Assembly: GCF_901709675.1 (NCBI RefSeq)
Contig: NC_051102.1
Span: 5,305,412-5,369,411 of the forward strand
Source of the DNA: Syngnathus acus
Taxonomy: Eukaryota > Chordata > Actinopteri > Syngnathiformes > Syngnathidae
Direction of reading: 5' to 3'
DNA: 64,000 nucleotides
The notes beneath the pieces are model-generated. The model made no database searches and was not told where the DNA came from. It was given only the letters and a program-made list of their open reading frames with translations. Positions 59,958 to 64,000 of the stretch are shown in pieces. Position 1 is the first letter of the stretch. Every line of letters starts with the position of its first letter. A program made the position numbers and the translations under genes.

Positions 59958-62624
59958 ATGGCGAAGACGTACGACTATTTGTTTAAACTGCTATTAATTG
60001 GAGACTCCGGGGTCGGAAAGACATGCGTCCTTTTCAGGTTTTCCGAAGACGCCTTCAATTCTACGTTCATATCAACCATAGGTACATTAATGTTGATTAC
60101 AACTGGTACTTTCGAATGGTGCGCCCACTGGTTTGGTCTATTTCCTGGTGGGCTGCTAAAAACGCTACGATGATGTTTAGCTGTCACTAGTGTGCCGGAT
60201 GAGGCTATTTCCCGGGAGCGTTGTTGGAAAAACATTCCCTGATGGTTAGCATCGCCATTGGCTATTATCTGTCAGTTGTTAAGCGTTATAAAGTCACTGC
60301 GTGCGGTTAGCTAGTAGCTGGTAGCGCTAAGGGCAACCATCGGAAATGCTTTTGTCGTTCGATATTCCTGATACGTGTGACATATTGAAACTGTGACTGT
60401 CGTGCTACGGTAGCGAGCGAGATCGCTGCTATGATTTTGATTGACGTGTACGATCGTTCCTCAAGGCATAGATTTCAAGATAAGGACAATAGAGCTCGAA
60501 GGCAAGAAGATCAAGTTGCAGATATGGTAAGTTGATTCTCATGATACGCTTCTGATTAATTCGTCGAGAACAATCGGTGCCACATCCTGCCTTTGTTACT
60601 TACGTCATTCAAACAAGGTCATCATTCTTTCACAAAAGCAGTCCCTACTTTTTGGCATTTTTGTTGGCTGTGTTGTGATATTTATCTGCAGGCAAATATG
60701 AGTCTTTGGTAAGGGGAAACACAGGTCGACAGCACGTTAAACAGTCCATACTGGTTTTCTTCCCAGGGATACAGCCGGTCAGGAGCGCTTCCGAACAATC
60801 ACGACAGCCTACTACAGAGGAGCCATGGTGAGTATGTGGAAACTGCGAGTACTAGAATTCCCCAGGGTTGCGAACACAATGGGTTTCTTGTCTGTGTTAA
60901 AAGTTTAAACCAATGGTTCTTAAACTGGAGTCCCCAGATGATGAAATTGTGTGATACATAACCATTGGCTCCTTTCCATACAGGGAATAATGCTCGTCTA
61001 TGACATCACCAATGAGAAGTCCTTTGAAAATATCAAGAACTGGATTAGGAACATCGAGGAGGTATCCATTCTCTTACTGTTCTCATTTTTTGCTTTTGGA
61101 TTTTCAATGGAATTCATTTTATTTTTGTTCTCTAAAGTAATTGATTCATGTTCTGTTAAAGTGACTTTATAAAAAGTGTGCTCTTACCCTTGTTCCAGCA
61201 TGCGACATCTGACGTTGAGAAGATGGTTCTCGGCAATAAATGCGACATCAATGACAAGCGACAAGTTTCCAAAGACAGGGGTGAGAAGGTAAGAAACAAC
61301 CTGAGAGAGTAGACAGTAGTGCCTTGAGATACAAGTGACCTGACTTAAACGTTTTTGGAGGTACCAGCCAACATTTGGCCAAAATTTTGCATTGACGTGA
61401 GAGCTCCAACTTAAGATGTGAGCATCATATTGAACAAATTAAACTCGTATCTCAACTGTATTCTTTTCTGTTTAGTTTTGAGGAATATATCAGAAAGCCT
61501 CCTGATGCAATTCTCTGCAATTTCCCTGTAGCTTGCTTTAGAGTATGGCATCAAGTTCATTGAGACAAGCGCAAAGGCCAACATCAACGTGGAGAGCGTA
61601 AGTTTCAAATTTCCTTTGACAATCATACTTTATAAGTATTGCATATAAATGTGATGCTGTGTCTACTTGCAGGCCTTTATGACTCTTGCCAGGGACATCA
61701 AATCCAAAATGGACACCAAAATGGTAAGGAGAACCGTTACGGGACTGAGAATTGTTTTCCTACATTGGTGTCATCATGACGTTTATTTATTTTTAATTAA
61801 AAGACCAAAATTCGCTAGACTTGTCTAACATAAGATCCACAAAAATGTCTACGCCTGAGATTACTCAGGAAGTTTTGAAATGGTCATTTAGGGACGTTTG
61901 GTGATGATTTACATTTATTAGCATTCCCCATAATATACAGGCATAGCCATTTTCAGCCATTTCTAGGGGTCCTATGACCTCCCTAAAACTGAAATAAGTG
62001 GTCTTTAAGAAACAAGTTTCACTTCTCAGCATGAAATTTGGTGTCAATCAAAACGTCTCAAGGACGTATACCAGAGGTCAGACATTTTTGCTTGAATCAG
62101 CCATTTGGGACATTGCGTTGGTGTTCATGAACTTTTACTTGGGAACCTCCACCTTCTTGCTCCTGTTCTTTCTTTCTTTTTTTTCTTTTTTTTTTTAACT
62201 TGTAAAGGGTCATATTTTTTTAATCTCTTCATTTTTGGAATAACCGGCGTCCTGAGGGAAAAAGTGGTGCCTTGACTTATGACATATCTCATCTTTACCC
62301 TTTGAAATGATTGGAAATGCCATTCATCCAATCCAGCCACATTGTGCTTATTCAGATCCAATAAAATCCCGATCTGAACTTGTAAGTCAAGGCACCGCTG
62401 TAAGGGTTGTCTGAGGGTCGATCGAGATCGGATCCACATGGCGCATTGAACAAAACGGGTATTCCCAAGCCTTGGCGGAGGTCTCCCGGGGTATTCGGAA
62501 ACATTCCAGGTGTTGATCATTTGTGTTGCCTCAGGAGGGGAACACACCCCAGGGGGGCAGCCAAGGAGTGAAGATTCTGGAGACACGGAAAAAAAGCAGC
62601 TTCTTCCACTGCAGCCTCCTTTGA
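59958..62624 (+). CDS. rab8a: Ras-related protein Rab-8A, small GTPase
   Basis: Directs Golgi- and recycling-endosome-derived vesicles to the plasma membrane and to the ciliary base. Eight coding exons: 59958-60081, 60466-60526, 60767-60827, 60984-61061, 61199-61288, 61532-61597, 61673-61723, 62535-62624. Total 621 nt, 206 aa (human RAB8A 207). Nucleotide-binding motifs are intact: GDSGVGKT (15-22), STIGIDF switch I, WDTAGQE (62-68), NKCD (121-124) and TSAK (150-153). Thr72 in the RFRTITT switch II, the LRRK2 target in mammals, is present. The C terminus is CSLL, a geranylgeranylation box. Mammalian RAB8A ends CVLL and RAB8B CSLL, so the paralogue call rests on synteny with tpm4 and ap1m1. 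All introns are GT-AG. Exon 2 uses an AAG acceptor. Confidence 0.95.
61319..61455. mobile_element. MITE-like element in rab8a intron 5
   Basis: Left end GTGCCTTGAGATACAAGT and right end ACTCGTATCTCAA are inverted copies over about 13 bases with one mismatch. The left end also resembles the termini of the element at 62266-62396. Confidence 0.5.
61880..62080. repeat. Possible repeat fragment in rab8a intron 7
   Basis: Contains CATGAAATTTGGTGTCAATC and CAAAACGTCTCAAGGACGTA, words reminiscent of the three-copy dispersed repeat. Alignment by eye is too weak to join it to that family. Confidence 0.25.
62266..62396. mobile_element. MITE-like element in rab8a intron 7
   Basis: GGTGCCTTGACTTATGA at the left and TTGTAAGTCAAGGCACC at the right are inverted repeats with one or two mismatches. 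The interior is about 97 bases with no coding sign. It lies 140 bases before the last exon. Confidence 0.65.
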
Positions 62625-62972
62625 GGACCACCGAGGCCTTTTTATTTTGCAAAGAACCCGCTCGAGCCCAAATAAGACTTTTGCTTGCTTGGGAACATTT
62701 CCCTTCATTTTCCTCTTCTCCATAGCAGTCCGCATAAAAACTGCCGCTTGTGAGCGCTTCCAGCTGGACAATCGTCATTTACAGGAATCTCCGAGGATCG
62801 GAGGAGGACAACAACAAGACGTTGCACAAATAACTGGCTTGTACTCAAGTTGTTCATTTTTGTTTATTTTGTTTGTCATACTTCTTTTGGTCGCCAGATG
62901 GGGGTGTTATTTCAGTGTTTTTTTTTTTATACTCATTTCCAGCCAGAAACTGAAAACCTTGAAGCTCAGCCA

Positions 62973-62978
62973 AATAAA
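62973..62978 (+). terminator. rab8a: AATAAA poly(A) signal of rab8a
   Basis: AATAAA 349 bases after the stop. Another AATAAA occurs at 63235-63240 and could give a longer form. Confidence 0.5.
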
Positions 62979-63047
62979 GGCATTTGGCAATTGAGTGTAA
63001 AACAGATTTTAAATTGCATACATGACCACTTTGGCATACTATAGTGG

Positions 63048-63100
63048 AATTTGGTTGGTATGTTTGTCATGAGTCGGACCACAAAAGTCCCAAGATTCAA
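63048..63100. repeat. Dispersed repeat, copy 3 of 3
   Basis: GAATTTGGTTGGTATGTTTG, then TCATGAGTCGGACCACAAAA and GTCCCAAGATTC. Same word order as the copies at about 14975 and 31724. Confidence 0.55.
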
Positions 63101-63104
63101 TATC

Positions 63105-64000
63105 CCCAAAACATAGGAAGTCTTTGTAATACCTCTAATAACTGCCCTGAGCAGTACAGTATTTGACTGTCAAGCTTCTCTTGATTTCTGCGTTATGTTT
63201 TCAAAGTTCTTTTTTTCTACAGTATTATTTGTAAAATAAATCACAAAATGAAATTCCAAGACAAAAGTACTGTTCATGTTGGACAAAATTCCAGTCATAC
63301 TTACATTATTTTAAAGAAACATTTATTAGGTGCTTGAATTCAATCCAATACAATCCGGTAACTTTGCATAATTTTGTTAAATTCCATCAAAGCTGTTGTG
63401 TTGGGAAGCCTTCTCCGTATACAATGTCAAGCTTCTCTCTCTTTGTGGTCCATTTCATGTTCTTAACAGACGTCCAACATACACGTCTTCTTACTTCATT
63501 CCTGTACCCATTATCTTGCACCCAAAATCACATGTCCATTTGTCCTTGGAGCTGGGTGCTGCTATGCATTGTGAATCTTGGACCTATGTGTGTATATGTG
63601 TGTGTTTTCGCTCTTAATAATGTTCACTTTGTATGATATTGAGCCCCAAAATGGAGCACTGTCCAGAAAGAAAAAAAAAAAATCACTGCAATCAAAACAT
63701 TTGGGGTTGGGAAGGTATTAGTGATGCATTTTTCCTCCAATTGTATCACTTTTACTGACTTTCTTTTGCACTTGAACTCTTCCAAACTAATAGTTGAGTG
63801 GGACATTTTATGTCTTTCAACTCAAGAGTACTACAGCCACATAGAAACAGAGAAAAATAAATACTCGTGTATGTAGTCATCACTCGCTATATTGCGGAAT
63901 CTTAATATTTTTACCTTTCTGCCCCCAACACCTACTTTTTATTTGGAGTCCATCTTTATTTTCATAAAAGCTTTTTTTCTACAAAAGTCAGGCTTTAGTC
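63105..64000. other. Gene-free right edge of the window
   Basis: A/T-rich sequence downstream of rab8a. No exon, RNA gene or clear element was seen before the window ends. Confidence 0.5.

Overview
This window is vertebrate nuclear DNA, most likely from a percomorph teleost fish. The evidence is GT-AG introns of about 70 bp to 2 kb, (CA)n/(TA)n microsatellites and homopolymer runs, a fish-type L2-like LINE, MITE-like hairpins and a tRNA-derived SINE fragment. Five protein-coding genes could be built exon by exon, with consistent phases throughout. There is no bacterial, phage or CRISPR content.

Layout: (1) 1-5.75 kb, + strand: the 3' half of eps15l1, which enters the window in its coiled coil and ends with a ubiquitin-interacting motif. 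(2) 8.0-10.3 kb, - strand: klf2, three coding exons, 397 aa, convergent with eps15l1. (3) 10.3-41.2 kb: about 31 kb with no supportable protein gene, holding microsatellites, a decayed L2-like LINE (about 21.3-22.3 kb), a 76-bp palindromic MITE-like element and two of three copies of a dispersed repeat. (4) 41.5-48.7 kb, - strand: ap1m1, complete, 12 coding exons, 423 aa, with one GC-AG intron. (5) 51.5-59.1 kb, + strand: tpm4, with two alternative first exons (1a, 1b) and two alternative last exons (9a, 9d), each last exon having its own poly(A) signal, and a second GC-AG intron. (6) 59.9-63.0 kb, + strand: rab8a, eight coding exons, 206 aa, two MITE-like elements in its introns. (7) 63.0-64.0 kb: no gene seen.

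The gene set matches human 19p13.1 (TPM4, RAB8A, AP1M1, KLF2, EPS15L1 from memory). Compared with that order, the tpm4-rab8a pair appears inverted as one block and HSH2D, CIB3 and FAM32A are absent from between. The genes do not form a pathway. Three act in membrane traffic: eps15l1 in clathrin endocytosis, ap1m1 in AP-1 sorting at the TGN and endosomes, rab8a in exocytosis and ciliogenesis. klf2 is a transcription factor and tpm4 an actin-binding protein. I found no undescribed system. The observations most worth checking are the two GC-AG introns (one beside a CA repeat), the retained muscle-type exon 9a in tpm4, a perfect 27-bp hairpin in tpm4 intron 1, and the rearranged synteny.
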